DNA of 64,000 nucleotides, from positions 62,001-126,000 of the forward strand of contig JBEKHH010000002.1 in assembly GCA_050012375.1 (NCBI GenBank), in the 5' to 3' direction. This document shows, in pieces, positions 52,153-60,512 of the stretch (its first letter is position 1; the number at the start of each line of letters is the position of its first letter). A program made the translations under genes and the position numbers. The notes under the pieces were generated by a model, which saw only the letters and a program-made list of their open reading frames with translations, had not been told where the DNA came from and did not search any database. This DNA comes from PALSA-1353 sp050012375. GTDB lineage: Bacteria; Planctomycetota; Phycisphaerae; Tepidisphaerales; Tepidisphaeraceae.

Positions 52153-53499
52153 GGTGAGCTGCACGGGAGCGGGTTTGCGCGCGAAAACGTACATGCGGTT
52201 CCCCGCCATGTGCAGGGTCAAATCGACCAGAACGTCGATCTTGTCGCGGCGAATCAGCTCCGCCGCCTGCTGGTCGTTCATTCCGGCGGTGCTGCGCCAT
52301 GCGTCGGCCCAGGAGCGAAGCCGAGCGGCCAGGGCATCGGGAGTTTCCACATCCGAATAGCAATAAATCTCGAAGTCACGGTGATCGTGGTTGGCCAAAA
52401 GCGGAACGATGAAGAAGGCTTCGGAATGTTCGCGGAAATTCGGCGATATATAGCCAACCCTCAGCCGCCGCCGGGGCGAACGATCGTTCTCATGCGGCGC
52501 GAAACGCGTCAGCGGCTGGGCCATTTGCTCGTTCCACAGCCGATGTTCGTGCAGAATTCTGGGGCCGTCGTAATTCGGATGAAAATACATCGAGTAGAGC
52601 CGGTTGCTGTGGGCCATTGCATGTCGCGGCTGAAGAGCTATGGCCCGATCGAACCACGCGATCGCTTCCTCCGCTTGTCCGGTCTTTCGAAAGAGGGTTC
52701 CGAGATTGTTACATAGCTCGGGCTGATCGGGCCGCAGGCGAAGACTGTTTTGCATCGCCACCAGGGCCTCATCGAAACGATCCTGGTCACAAAGCGCTCG
52801 TCCCAGGTTCAGAAAAGCGAAGGGATTCGGCGCCACCGCCGCCGCGCGTCGCCATGCCGCGATCGCCTCGTCGGTTCGACCCAGCGCTTGCAGGGCATTG
52901 CCGAGGTTGTTGGCCGAATCCGCATCATCCGACCGCAGCGCCAAGGCCCGCTGAAGGCATTGGACCGCTTCCTGGAGGTCATCCTTACGGCGTTGGGCTG
53001 CGGGCGCTTTGGACGGGTCCTGATCGGGCGGCGCCGCCAGGGCCTTGCGCAGCCAGCCGGTGCCGAGATTGAAGAGCGATGGAGCGTGTCCAGGCCGGGC
53101 GGCGGCGGCGCGCTTGAAGCAATCTAACGCCTCATCGAATTGTCCGACATCACAAAGAACGTTGCCCAATTCGTTATTGGCGTCGGGATGTTCGGGCCAA
53201 AGCTTTACGGATTGGCGGAACGCCTGGATTGCGTCATCTTTCCTGCCCATTACCAGCAGGGCCAAGCCCAGGTTGGTGTGAAATACCGCCTGCGCGGGAT
53301 CGAGCGCGATGGCCCTGCGAATCAAGTCCTCCGCCTCCGACGGTGGGCGCATTTGAAAGGCCACGCAACCGAGCAGATGCAATGCCCCGGCGTGATGGGG
53401 AGTTCGTGCCAGCACTTGGCGCAGGAGCGGCTCGGCTTCGGCGAGCCGCCCGGCTCGCAGATGCTCTGCTGCCCGATTCATCGTCTGTCCCAGTTCCAT
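52150..53499 (-). CDS. TPR and N-terminal catalytic half of an O-GlcNAc-transferase-like (GT41) protein, truncated
   Basis: A 449-residue fragment of a SPINDLY/OGT-type enzyme. TPRs occupy residues 1-310 (e.g. LFNLGTGWLRKALA, FLNLGRALCDQDRFDEAL). The GT41 start follows: RRRLRVGYISPNFREHSEAFF, FEIYCYSDVETPDA and HMAGNRMYVFARKPAPVQLT, then TGA. The downstream catalytic half lies in frame at 51400-52125. The enzyme would normally transfer GlcNAc or another sugar to Ser/Thr. The ATG overlaps the preceding stop by one base (TGATG); a GTG one codon earlier is also possible. Confidence 0.8.
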   Translation of the reverse strand: MELGQTMNRAAEHLRAGRLAEAEPLLRQVLARTPHHAGALHLLGCVAFQMRPPSEAEDLIRRAIALDPAQAVFHTNLGLALLVMGRKDDAIQAFRQSVKLWPEHPDANNELGNVLCDVGQFDEALDCFKRAAAARPGHAPSLFNLGTGWLRKALAAPPDQDPSKAPAAQRRKDDLQEAVQCLQRALALRSDDADSANNLGNALQALGRTDEAIAAWRRAAAVAPNPFAFLNLGRALCDQDRFDEALVAMQNSLRLRPDQPELCNNLGTLFRKTGQAEEAIAWFDRAIALQPRHAMAHSNRLYSMYFHPNYDGPRILHEHRLWNEQMAQPLTRFAPHENDRSPRRRLRVGYISPNFREHSEAFFIVPLLANHDHRDFEIYCYSDVETPDALAARLRSWADAWRSTAGMNDQQAAELIRRDKIDVLVDLTLHMAGNRMYVFARKPAPVQLT

Positions 53500-54968
53500 C
53501 ACGATGACAATCTATCGGCCGCCCGACGGTGCAAAGCCTGCACGACCTGCGCGATGGGCGTCGCCCAATCGCCGGCCGCCGGCTGACGAAACAATCGCAT
53601 CGTCGGATACCAGGGCGAATCGTCGCGGTTCAGCATCCATCGCCAATCCGGCACGAACGGCAGGAGCACCCAAACGGGCTTGCCCAACGCGCCGGCCAGG
53701 TGGGCCACGGAGGTGTCCACGCTGATGACCAGATCGAGATTGGTGATCAGGGCGGCGGTCTCGACGAAGTCGTGCAAATCGGCGGCCCAATTGACCAGGT
53801 CCATGCCCGGCGGCGGGGTGGCGGCCTGGCTGGCGGCGGGACCTTTTTGCAGCAGGTGGAACCGAGCGGATTTCACCGCCGCGAGGGGGGCGAAATGTTC
53901 CAGGCGCATCGAGCGGCGGCTGTCGTCGCTGTACTGCGGCCCACCGGCCCAGACCAGCCCGACGCCCAGCGGGGCGTCGCCCAGCCGCTGGCGCCACGCG
54001 GCGATTCGATCCGCCGGCACGGCCAGGTAGGGAACTTTCGCCGGGATCGTCTGGGCGGTTGCCCCGAAGGTCAGCGGGAGGCTCATGATCGAGCGGTGCG
54101 TGTCGAACGAGGGCAATGTCTGGCCCTGGACAAAAATCTCCTGAATGCCCTCGACGCCGCGGAGAACCGTCGCCAGTTCCGGCGGGCATTCGACGATCAC
54201 TCGTCCGCCGCGCTCCACCACCAGCGGCACATAGCGGATGAATTGCAGGGTATCGCCAAAGCCCTGCTCGGCGTGCAGGAGGATCGTCTTACCGTCCAGC
54301 TTTTCGCCGGTCCACTCTGGCGGCGTGAAGTTCCGTGGCCGTACTACATCCGGCATTTTTTTTCGCCATTCGTATTGGGTCCAACCCGCCGCAAAATCGC
54401 CGACCAACAGCAGCGTCAAACCGAGATTCCAATGTCCTTCGGCATAATCGGGCTGTATCGAGACCGCACGCCGATACGATGCGATGGCCTCATCGTATTT
54501 CGCGCATATTCGCAGCGTCACGCCGATGCTGTTGTACATCTGGGGCCAGTTTGGATGCAGCGCCAATCCCCTATGCAAAGTCGAGAGCGCGCGATCGAAA
54601 TCGCCCTTTTCGGTAAGCGTGCCGCCAAGGTTGTAATAGGCGTCGGGCAAGCTTGGATCGAGCTGGAGCGCTCGCTGCAGCGCCGCCTCCGCTTCGTCCA
54701 GCCGGCTGAGTTTCATGTAAACCGCACCGAGGTTCCCATGGTAAGCGGCGAAGTTGGGATTAAGCTGAATTGCCTTTTTCAACAGATCGATGGCCGCGTC
54801 ATGGTGGCCGATCTGGGCGGCCAGGCTCCCGAGCAGGTGCAGGGCGTCGGCATAATCGGGCTGCTCGGCGAGAATCTGACGATAAATGTCTTCTGCTTCG
54901 TGCAACCGGCCGGCGCGGTGATGCGCCAGACCGACTTCCAGCCGCTGTTGTAACGTCATCGGATTCAT
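53499..54968 (-). CDS. TPR protein with heptosyltransferase-like (GT9) C-terminal domain
   Basis: A 489-residue member of the array. TPRs fill residues 1-200 (LAAQIGHHDAAIDLLKKAI, AYHGNLGAVYMKLSRLDEA). The GT9-like part starts at ILLHAEQGFGDTLQFIRYVP (about 218) and ends with ISVDTSVAHLAGALGKPVW and DWRWMLNRDDSPWYPTMRLF. The ATG at 54968 overlaps the upstream stop (ATGA), and its stop overlaps the GT41 start (TGATG), so it is coupled on both sides. A long frame upstream of the ATG is rejected because it lies in another gene. Confidence 0.85.
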   Translation of the reverse strand: MNPMTLQQRLEVGLAHHRAGRLHEAEDIYRQILAEQPDYADALHLLGSLAAQIGHHDAAIDLLKKAIQLNPNFAAYHGNLGAVYMKLSRLDEAEAALQRALQLDPSLPDAYYNLGGTLTEKGDFDRALSTLHRGLALHPNWPQMYNSIGVTLRICAKYDEAIASYRRAVSIQPDYAEGHWNLGLTLLLVGDFAAGWTQYEWRKKMPDVVRPRNFTPPEWTGEKLDGKTILLHAEQGFGDTLQFIRYVPLVVERGGRVIVECPPELATVLRGVEGIQEIFVQGQTLPSFDTHRSIMSLPLTFGATAQTIPAKVPYLAVPADRIAAWRQRLGDAPLGVGLVWAGGPQYSDDSRRSMRLEHFAPLAAVKSARFHLLQKGPAASQAATPPPGMDLVNWAADLHDFVETAALITNLDLVISVDTSVAHLAGALGKPVWVLLPFVPDWRWMLNRDDSPWYPTMRLFRQPAAGDWATPIAQVVQALHRRAADRLSS

Positions 54969-56434
54969 TTCAGTTGGTTTTGCATTTGCGATAGCGCGCG
55001 GCTCACATTTGCGATGACGCCGGTCCAATTTCCCGGCTCCGCCTGGCGAAACAACCGCATCGTCGGATACCAGGGGCTGTCGGTTCGATTGAGCATCCAC
55101 CGCCAATCCGGCGCGCTGTGCAAAAGCACCCACACGGGCTTGGCCATCGCCCCGGCCAGATGCGCAACGGAAGTATCCACGCAAATGACCAGATCGAGAT
55201 TGGCGATCAGGGCGGCGGTGTCGGCGAAATCGTGCAAGTCCGCAGTCCAATCGACAAAATCCATCCCCGGCGGCGGGGCGGCGGCCTGGCTGGCGGCCGG
55301 GCCCTTCTGGAGGCTGTAAAAACGAGCCGATTTCACTTCTGCCAGCGGGGCAAATTGATCGAGGCGCATCGACCGCCGACGGTCGTTGGGGTGTTCAGGC
55401 CGTCCTGCCCAGACCAGCCCCACGCGGCGGCGGCCGTCCGGATTTCCCAACCGCTCCCGCCAAGCCGCGACCCGATCCGGCGCCGCAGCCAAATACGGCA
55501 CCTCCGCGGGAATCGTCTCCAGCGTTGTGCCAAATGCCAGGGGAAGGCTCATGATCGAACTTTGCACGTCATACGACGGCCAGGAATCGCCTCGGGTGAT
55601 GACCCGCTCGACGCCTTCGACGCCACGGAGGACCCCGGCCAATTCCGGCACGCATTCGACGATCACCTTTCCGCCGCGCTTGGCCACCAGCGGCGCGTAC
55701 CGGATGAATTGGAACGCATCGCCAAAGCCCTGCTCGGGGTACAAGAGGATCGTCTTTCCCTCCAGCGTTTGGCCATCCCATTTTGGCTGGGCGGTGTTCC
55801 GGGTTTGTACGAGTTGTGGCATCTTCAGTCGCCACTCATATTCCGCCCATCCATTACGAAAATCCCCGAGCAGCAGAAGCGTCATGCCCAGGTTCCGATG
55901 GCCGTCGGCAAAGTCCGGCCGCAGGGCCACCGATCGTCTGAACGCCGCCAGCGACTCGTCATAATCTCCGCAGTCGCGCAGGGCGAAACCCAAGACGTTG
56001 TGCAATTCCGGCCAATGGGGATTCAGCGAGATTCCCGTGCGAAAGACCGCGGCCGCGCGATGAAATTCGCCTTTGTCCGAAAGTGCGCCGCCGAGATTGT
56101 AATACGCCGGCGCCAGCTGTGGATCGAGTTGGAGGGCGCGTTCGAGGGCTGCAACCGCCTCGTCGAGCCGTTGGATTTTCAGGTAAAGCGATCCGATATT
56201 TCCGTGGAAGAGGGCGACGTTGGGATTGGCTTGAATCGCTTTGTCGAGCAGGTCGATGGCCGTGTCATATCGGCCGATCTGCGTCGCCACCCCCGCGAGC
56301 AACTGCAGGGCCTCGGGATGATTCGGCTCTTCGGCAAGAACCTGGCGATAAATGTCTTCCGCCTCTCGCAGCCGCCCGGCGCGATGATGCGTCAAACCTA
56401 TTTCCAGTCGCTGTCGTACGGTCATCGGATTCAT
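54965..56434 (-). CDS. TPR protein with heptosyltransferase-like (GT9) C-terminal domain
   Basis: A 489-residue paralog. Five to six TPRs (GVATQIGRYDTAIDLLDKAI, APAYYNLGGALSDKGEF) lead to ILLYPEQGFGDAFQFIRYAP, GLVWAGRPEHPNDRRRSMRL and VICVDTSVAHLAGAMAKPVW. The 3' 350 bases are strikingly similar at DNA level to the 3' end of the next gene upstream (56436-56790), pointing to recent duplication or gene conversion. The start at 56434 lies one base after the upstream stop. GT9-type sugar transfer is inferred from the domain; the donor is unknown. Confidence 0.85.
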   Translation of the reverse strand: MNPMTVRQRLEIGLTHHRAGRLREAEDIYRQVLAEEPNHPEALQLLAGVATQIGRYDTAIDLLDKAIQANPNVALFHGNIGSLYLKIQRLDEAVAALERALQLDPQLAPAYYNLGGALSDKGEFHRAAAVFRTGISLNPHWPELHNVLGFALRDCGDYDESLAAFRRSVALRPDFADGHRNLGMTLLLLGDFRNGWAEYEWRLKMPQLVQTRNTAQPKWDGQTLEGKTILLYPEQGFGDAFQFIRYAPLVAKRGGKVIVECVPELAGVLRGVEGVERVITRGDSWPSYDVQSSIMSLPLAFGTTLETIPAEVPYLAAAPDRVAAWRERLGNPDGRRRVGLVWAGRPEHPNDRRRSMRLDQFAPLAEVKSARFYSLQKGPAASQAAAPPPGMDFVDWTADLHDFADTAALIANLDLVICVDTSVAHLAGAMAKPVWVLLHSAPDWRWMLNRTDSPWYPTMRLFRQAEPGNWTGVIANVSRALSQMQNQLK

Positions 56435-56435
56435 T

Positions 56436-58397
56436 TCAGTCCGTCTTCTGTTGCAAGATCGCGCGGATGACACTCGCCATGACGCCGGCCCAATCTCCCG
56501 GCTCCGCCTGGCGAAACAATCGCATCGTCGGATACCAGGGGCTGTCAGTCCGATTCAGCATCCATCGCCAATCCGGCACGAACGGCAGCAACAACCAGAC
56601 GGACTTGGCCATCGCCCCGGCCAGATGCGCAATGGAAGTGTCCACGCAGATGACCAGATCGAGGTTGGCGATCAGGGCGGCGGTCTCCGCGAAATCGCGC
56701 AAGTCCGCGGTCCAATCCACGAAGTCGATCTCCGGCGGCGGGGCGGCGCTCTGGTCGGCGGCGGGGCCTTTCTGGAGGCTGAAAAAACGGGCCGATTTCA
56801 ATTCCGCCAGCGGCGAGAATTGATCCAGCCGCATCGAGCGGCGGCGGTCGTTGCGGTGGATCGGCTTGCCCGCCCAAGCCAGCCCGATGCGCAGCGGCCC
56901 ACCCGCGGCGCCGATCCGCTCCCGCCATGCTAGGGCACGGTCGAGCGGCGCGGTCACGTACGGCATCCGGACGGGAATCGTGTCTAGCGTCGTTGCAAAC
57001 GCCAGCGGAAGATTCGCCAGCGGACAGTGCAGTTGGAATGGCGGCAGAGATTGCTCATCGACCGCAACCGCCCCGATGCCATCGACGCCCTTCATGAGGC
57101 TTTGCAGTTCCGGCTGGCATTTCAGGATCACCTTTCCGCCCCGCGCTGCGATCAGCGGCGCGTAGCGTATGAAATGCAATGTGTCGCCGAGTCCCTGCTC
57201 CCAGTGCAGAAGAATGGTCTTTCCTTCCAGATCGCCGCCGGTCCATTGCGGTTGGGGGATATTCCGCTGCATGGGCACATGGGGGCATTTCGAGCGCCAT
57301 TCATATTCCTTCCAACCGGCTGCCAAATCACCCAGAAGCAAATGGACCATGCCGCTGTTCATATGGGCCTCGGGATAATCGGGCTTTAGCGCCAGCGTTT
57401 GCCGATAGGCGGCCAGCGCATCCTCCGGGCGGCCCAAATCCTCCAGGGCGACTCCCAAGTTGTAGACATATTCGGCATGACTGGGCTTGAGCGTTATCAG
57501 ATGGCGGAAGACAGCCAGGGCCTCCTCCAAGTCGCCCGAGTCCCCCAGCATCATTCCCATGTTGTTCAAATATTCGGCATGACCGGGCTTTAGTGTCACC
57601 GCCTGGCGAAAGGCAGCCAGGGCAGGCTCCAGCCGCCCCAGCTTCTTGAGCGCAATTCCAAGACCGTTGTAGGCATTGGCGCAATTCGGTCGGAGAGCCA
57701 CCGCCTTCTGGAAGGCCGCCACCGCTTCCTCCAAGCGATTCATCGTGGTCAGCGCCTGGCCTAGGTTGTTGTAGGCTTCGGCGAGATCGGGATTGAGAGC
57801 TATCGCTTGTTGGAAGGAGTCCACCGCTTCTTGCAGTCGGTTCAGTTGCGCCAGCGCGGCGCCGAGGGTATTGTGGACGTCAGCAAATCGGGGGTTCAGC
57901 GCCAGCGCGTGGCGGTAAGACGCCACCGCTTCTTCCGTTCGGCCCAACTCCCTCAATGTGTTGCCCAGCATCATATGGGTCAAGAACTGGTTCGGCTCGA
58001 GGGCCAGCGCTTCTCGGTAAGCGGTCACTGCCGAATCCAGTTGACCCATCTGCGACAGGGCGATGCCGAGGTTAAGGTATCCGACATGTTGCGGCCGGAG
58101 CGCCAGCGCCTTTCTGAATGCTGTCACTGCTTCGGCCAACCGCGCCTGGGCCGTCAAGACCACGCCGAGGTTGAGGTGATAATCGGCAGCGGTCGGGTTG
58201 AGGAGAATGGCCTGATTCAACAGGTCGCAGGCGATATCGAATTTGCCCGCCTGATGGGCCAGCGAACCCAGCAGGAACAGGGCGTCGGCGTTCTTCGGCT
58301 CGGTCGCCAGAATCTGGCGATAAATCATCTCCGCTTGGCCAAGCCGGCCCGCTCGGTGATGGACCAGAGCGGCTTCCAACTGCTGTTGTAGCGTCAT
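56436..58397 (-). CDS. TPR-rich protein with heptosyltransferase-like (GT9) C-terminal domain
   Basis: A 653-residue protein with about ten TPRs (residues 1-370; LGYLNLGIALSQMGQLDSAV-type units such as AYNNLGQALTTMNRLEEAVA). The C-terminal GT9-like domain has ILLHWEQGLGDTLHFIRYAP, GLAWAGKPIHRNDRRRSMRL and VICVDTSIAHLAGAMAKSVW. It carries five more TPRs than its shorter paralogs, showing repeat gain or loss. The ATG at 58397 overlaps the GT41 stop as ATGA, the same junction as at 51403. Confidence 0.86.
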   Translation of the reverse strand: MTLQQQLEAALVHHRAGRLGQAEMIYRQILATEPKNADALFLLGSLAHQAGKFDIACDLLNQAILLNPTAADYHLNLGVVLTAQARLAEAVTAFRKALALRPQHVGYLNLGIALSQMGQLDSAVTAYREALALEPNQFLTHMMLGNTLRELGRTEEAVASYRHALALNPRFADVHNTLGAALAQLNRLQEAVDSFQQAIALNPDLAEAYNNLGQALTTMNRLEEAVAAFQKAVALRPNCANAYNGLGIALKKLGRLEPALAAFRQAVTLKPGHAEYLNNMGMMLGDSGDLEEALAVFRHLITLKPSHAEYVYNLGVALEDLGRPEDALAAYRQTLALKPDYPEAHMNSGMVHLLLGDLAAGWKEYEWRSKCPHVPMQRNIPQPQWTGGDLEGKTILLHWEQGLGDTLHFIRYAPLIAARGGKVILKCQPELQSLMKGVDGIGAVAVDEQSLPPFQLHCPLANLPLAFATTLDTIPVRMPYVTAPLDRALAWRERIGAAGGPLRIGLAWAGKPIHRNDRRRSMRLDQFSPLAELKSARFFSLQKGPAADQSAAPPPEIDFVDWTADLRDFAETAALIANLDLVICVDTSIAHLAGAMAKSVWLLLPFVPDWRWMLNRTDSPWYPTMRLFRQAEPGDWAGVMASVIRAILQQKTD

Positions 58398-60508
58398 CTG
58401 CACCATGTCAGCCACATCTGCCGATAAGCCGATTCGATGTCCCTGGCAAAACGCTCTGCGTCCATGAGCGGTGAAGAGCGCGTCCGATCGCGAAGGGTTC
58501 GGCGAAGCTCGGCCAATCTCGACAAGTCCGCGGCAACTTTCGCCGCCAATTCGACGAATTGCTCCGGCGTCGTGGCCGCCAGTTCGGTCAGTCCAACGTT
58601 GGACAACTGGCTGAATCCCGCCCGGCCGACGACGGTCTTGCCGATCAGCGTCACCACCGGAACGCCCATCCAAAGCGAGTCAATGCTGGTGGTGTGGCCG
58701 TTGTATGGCAATGTGTCCAGGCCCAGGTCGATCCGGTTGTAGAACTGCAAATAATTTTGCCGGCTTTCGCGCGAAACAAAATCGACGCGGTCCCCAAGCG
58801 TGTGACTAATCCATTGCCGCCGGGAACCGGGCGGGGCGAGCAAAACCATCCGCGATCCCGGCACGGCATCCAGGACGCGTGACCAAAGCTCCAGCAGCGG
58901 CTGGTTGACCTTGCAGAAGTTGTTGAAGCAACCGAAGGTGACGTGCCCGGCCTGTAGGGCCGGCAGCGGATTGATCCCCGGCATCTCCGACATCTCCGTT
59001 GCCTCTGGATCCATGCACCAGAATGTGTGTGGCAAGCGAATGGATTTTTCGGTGTAAAGGGCATCTGTTTCCCCCGGCGGGTCCAGATAGGGATCGGTCA
59101 GGCGATAGTCCATCGTCTGCAAGCCGGTGGTGCCCGGATATCCAAGCCAGGTGACCTGCATGGGTGCGGGCTTGCGGGCGAAGAGCAGCATGCGGTTCTC
59201 CGCCATGTGCAGGGTCAAATCCACCAGGATGTCGATCTGATCGCGGCGGATAAGCTCGGCCACTTGTTCATCACTCATTGCCACGGTGCTGCGCCAGACG
59301 TCGGCCCAGGCGCGCAGCCGGCCGGTGAACGAATCGGGCGATTTCACATCCGAATAACAATAGATTTCGAACTGTTGGTGGTCGTGCCGGGAAAACAGCG
59401 GGACCGTGAACAGGGCCTGGCAATGCCCCCAGAAATTCGGCGAAACGTAGCCGATCCGCAACCGTCGCCCCGGCGAGCGGTCGTTTGGGTGCCCCGCGTT
59501 CGACTGCAAAGGTCGGGCGAGCTGATCGTTCCACTTCCGGTGCTCCAGCAGAATCCGCTGCGCGTCGTGATCGGGGTGATAATACAGGGTGTAGAGCCGA
59601 TTGCTTTGGGCGACCGATCCTGCGGCGTTCAGCGCAGTCGCGCGATCGAAACATTCAATGGCCTCCTGGGCGCGGCCGGTCTGCCGAAACACGTTTCCCA
59701 GATTGGTAAATGACTCGGCGTGATCGGGCCGAAGACGCAGACCGCTTTGCATTGCCGCCTGGGCTTCATCCATGCGATCCTGCTCGTAAAGCGCTCGGCC
59801 GAGGTTGTAAAAGGCGAAGAAATCCGGCTTGGTCGCGAGCGAACGTTGCCAGACGGCAATGGCCTCATCGCTGCGGCCCATGGCCTGGAGCGTGGTGCCG
59901 AGATTGTTGGCGGCGTCGGAATAATCCGGGTCGAGCGCCAGCGCCTGCCGAAAGCAAGCCACCGCCTTTTGAAGCACCCGTCGGCGCTCGGTCATTGCCG
60001 CCTGGAGATTCGACGGGTTTGCGTCCAGCCGCATAGCCATACCCTTGCGCCTCCAACAATTGGCCAGGTTGTAGTGATAGGGCGCATGTTCCGGCCGAGC
60101 GGAGGCCGCATGGTGAAAGTGGGGCAATGCCTCGTCAAATCTTCCCAGTTCGCACAGGGCGTTGCCCAAATGATTGTAAGTGTCCAGGGAATCCGGGCGG
60201 AGGGAAATCGCGGCGCGAAACTCGGCGATGGCTTCTTCGATCTGACCCACGGTGAGCAGGCCCAAGCCCAGATTGTTGTGAAACACCGACTGCCTGGGGT
60301 CAACGGCGATGGCCCGGCGAATCAACTCCACGGCTTCGGTTGAGCGGCTCGCTTTTGAGGCCGTGACTCCGAGCAGATGCAGGGCATCGGCATGCTTGGG
60401 CTTTTGTGCCAGCACCTGGCGAAACAACACCTCCGCCTCGGCGAGCCGCCCGGCCCGCAAATGGTCCGCGGCCTGGTTTAATTTTCGCTGAAGGTCCAAG
60501 GCCAACAT
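58394..60508 (-). CDS. TPR-GT41 O-GlcNAc-transferase-like (SPINDLY family) protein, intact copy
   Basis: A 704-residue enzyme. TPRs span residues 1-330 (e.g. AAISLRPDSLDTYNHLGNAL); the GT41 domain spans about 340-700. Active-site elements known from OGT are visible: HMAENRMLLFARKPAPMQVT (histidine), WLGYPGTTGLQTMDYRLTDP, FGCFNNFCKVNQP (lysine binding UDP phosphates) and LDTLPYNGHTTSIDSLWMGV. Predicted to transfer a sugar, likely from UDP-GlcNAc, to Ser/Thr of proteins in the cytoplasm. ATG at 60508 follows the upstream TAA by four bases. It serves as the intact reference for the broken paralog at 51400-53499. Confidence 0.9.
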   Translation of the reverse strand: MLALDLQRKLNQAADHLRAGRLAEAEVLFRQVLAQKPKHADALHLLGVTASKASRSTEAVELIRRAIAVDPRQSVFHNNLGLGLLTVGQIEEAIAEFRAAISLRPDSLDTYNHLGNALCELGRFDEALPHFHHAASARPEHAPYHYNLANCWRRKGMAMRLDANPSNLQAAMTERRRVLQKAVACFRQALALDPDYSDAANNLGTTLQAMGRSDEAIAVWQRSLATKPDFFAFYNLGRALYEQDRMDEAQAAMQSGLRLRPDHAESFTNLGNVFRQTGRAQEAIECFDRATALNAAGSVAQSNRLYTLYYHPDHDAQRILLEHRKWNDQLARPLQSNAGHPNDRSPGRRLRIGYVSPNFWGHCQALFTVPLFSRHDHQQFEIYCYSDVKSPDSFTGRLRAWADVWRSTVAMSDEQVAELIRRDQIDILVDLTLHMAENRMLLFARKPAPMQVTWLGYPGTTGLQTMDYRLTDPYLDPPGETDALYTEKSIRLPHTFWCMDPEATEMSEMPGINPLPALQAGHVTFGCFNNFCKVNQPLLELWSRVLDAVPGSRMVLLAPPGSRRQWISHTLGDRVDFVSRESRQNYLQFYNRIDLGLDTLPYNGHTTSIDSLWMGVPVVTLIGKTVVGRAGFSQLSNVGLTELAATTPEQFVELAAKVAADLSRLAELRRTLRDRTRSSPLMDAERFARDIESAYRQMWLTWCR

Positions 60509-60512
60509 CACT

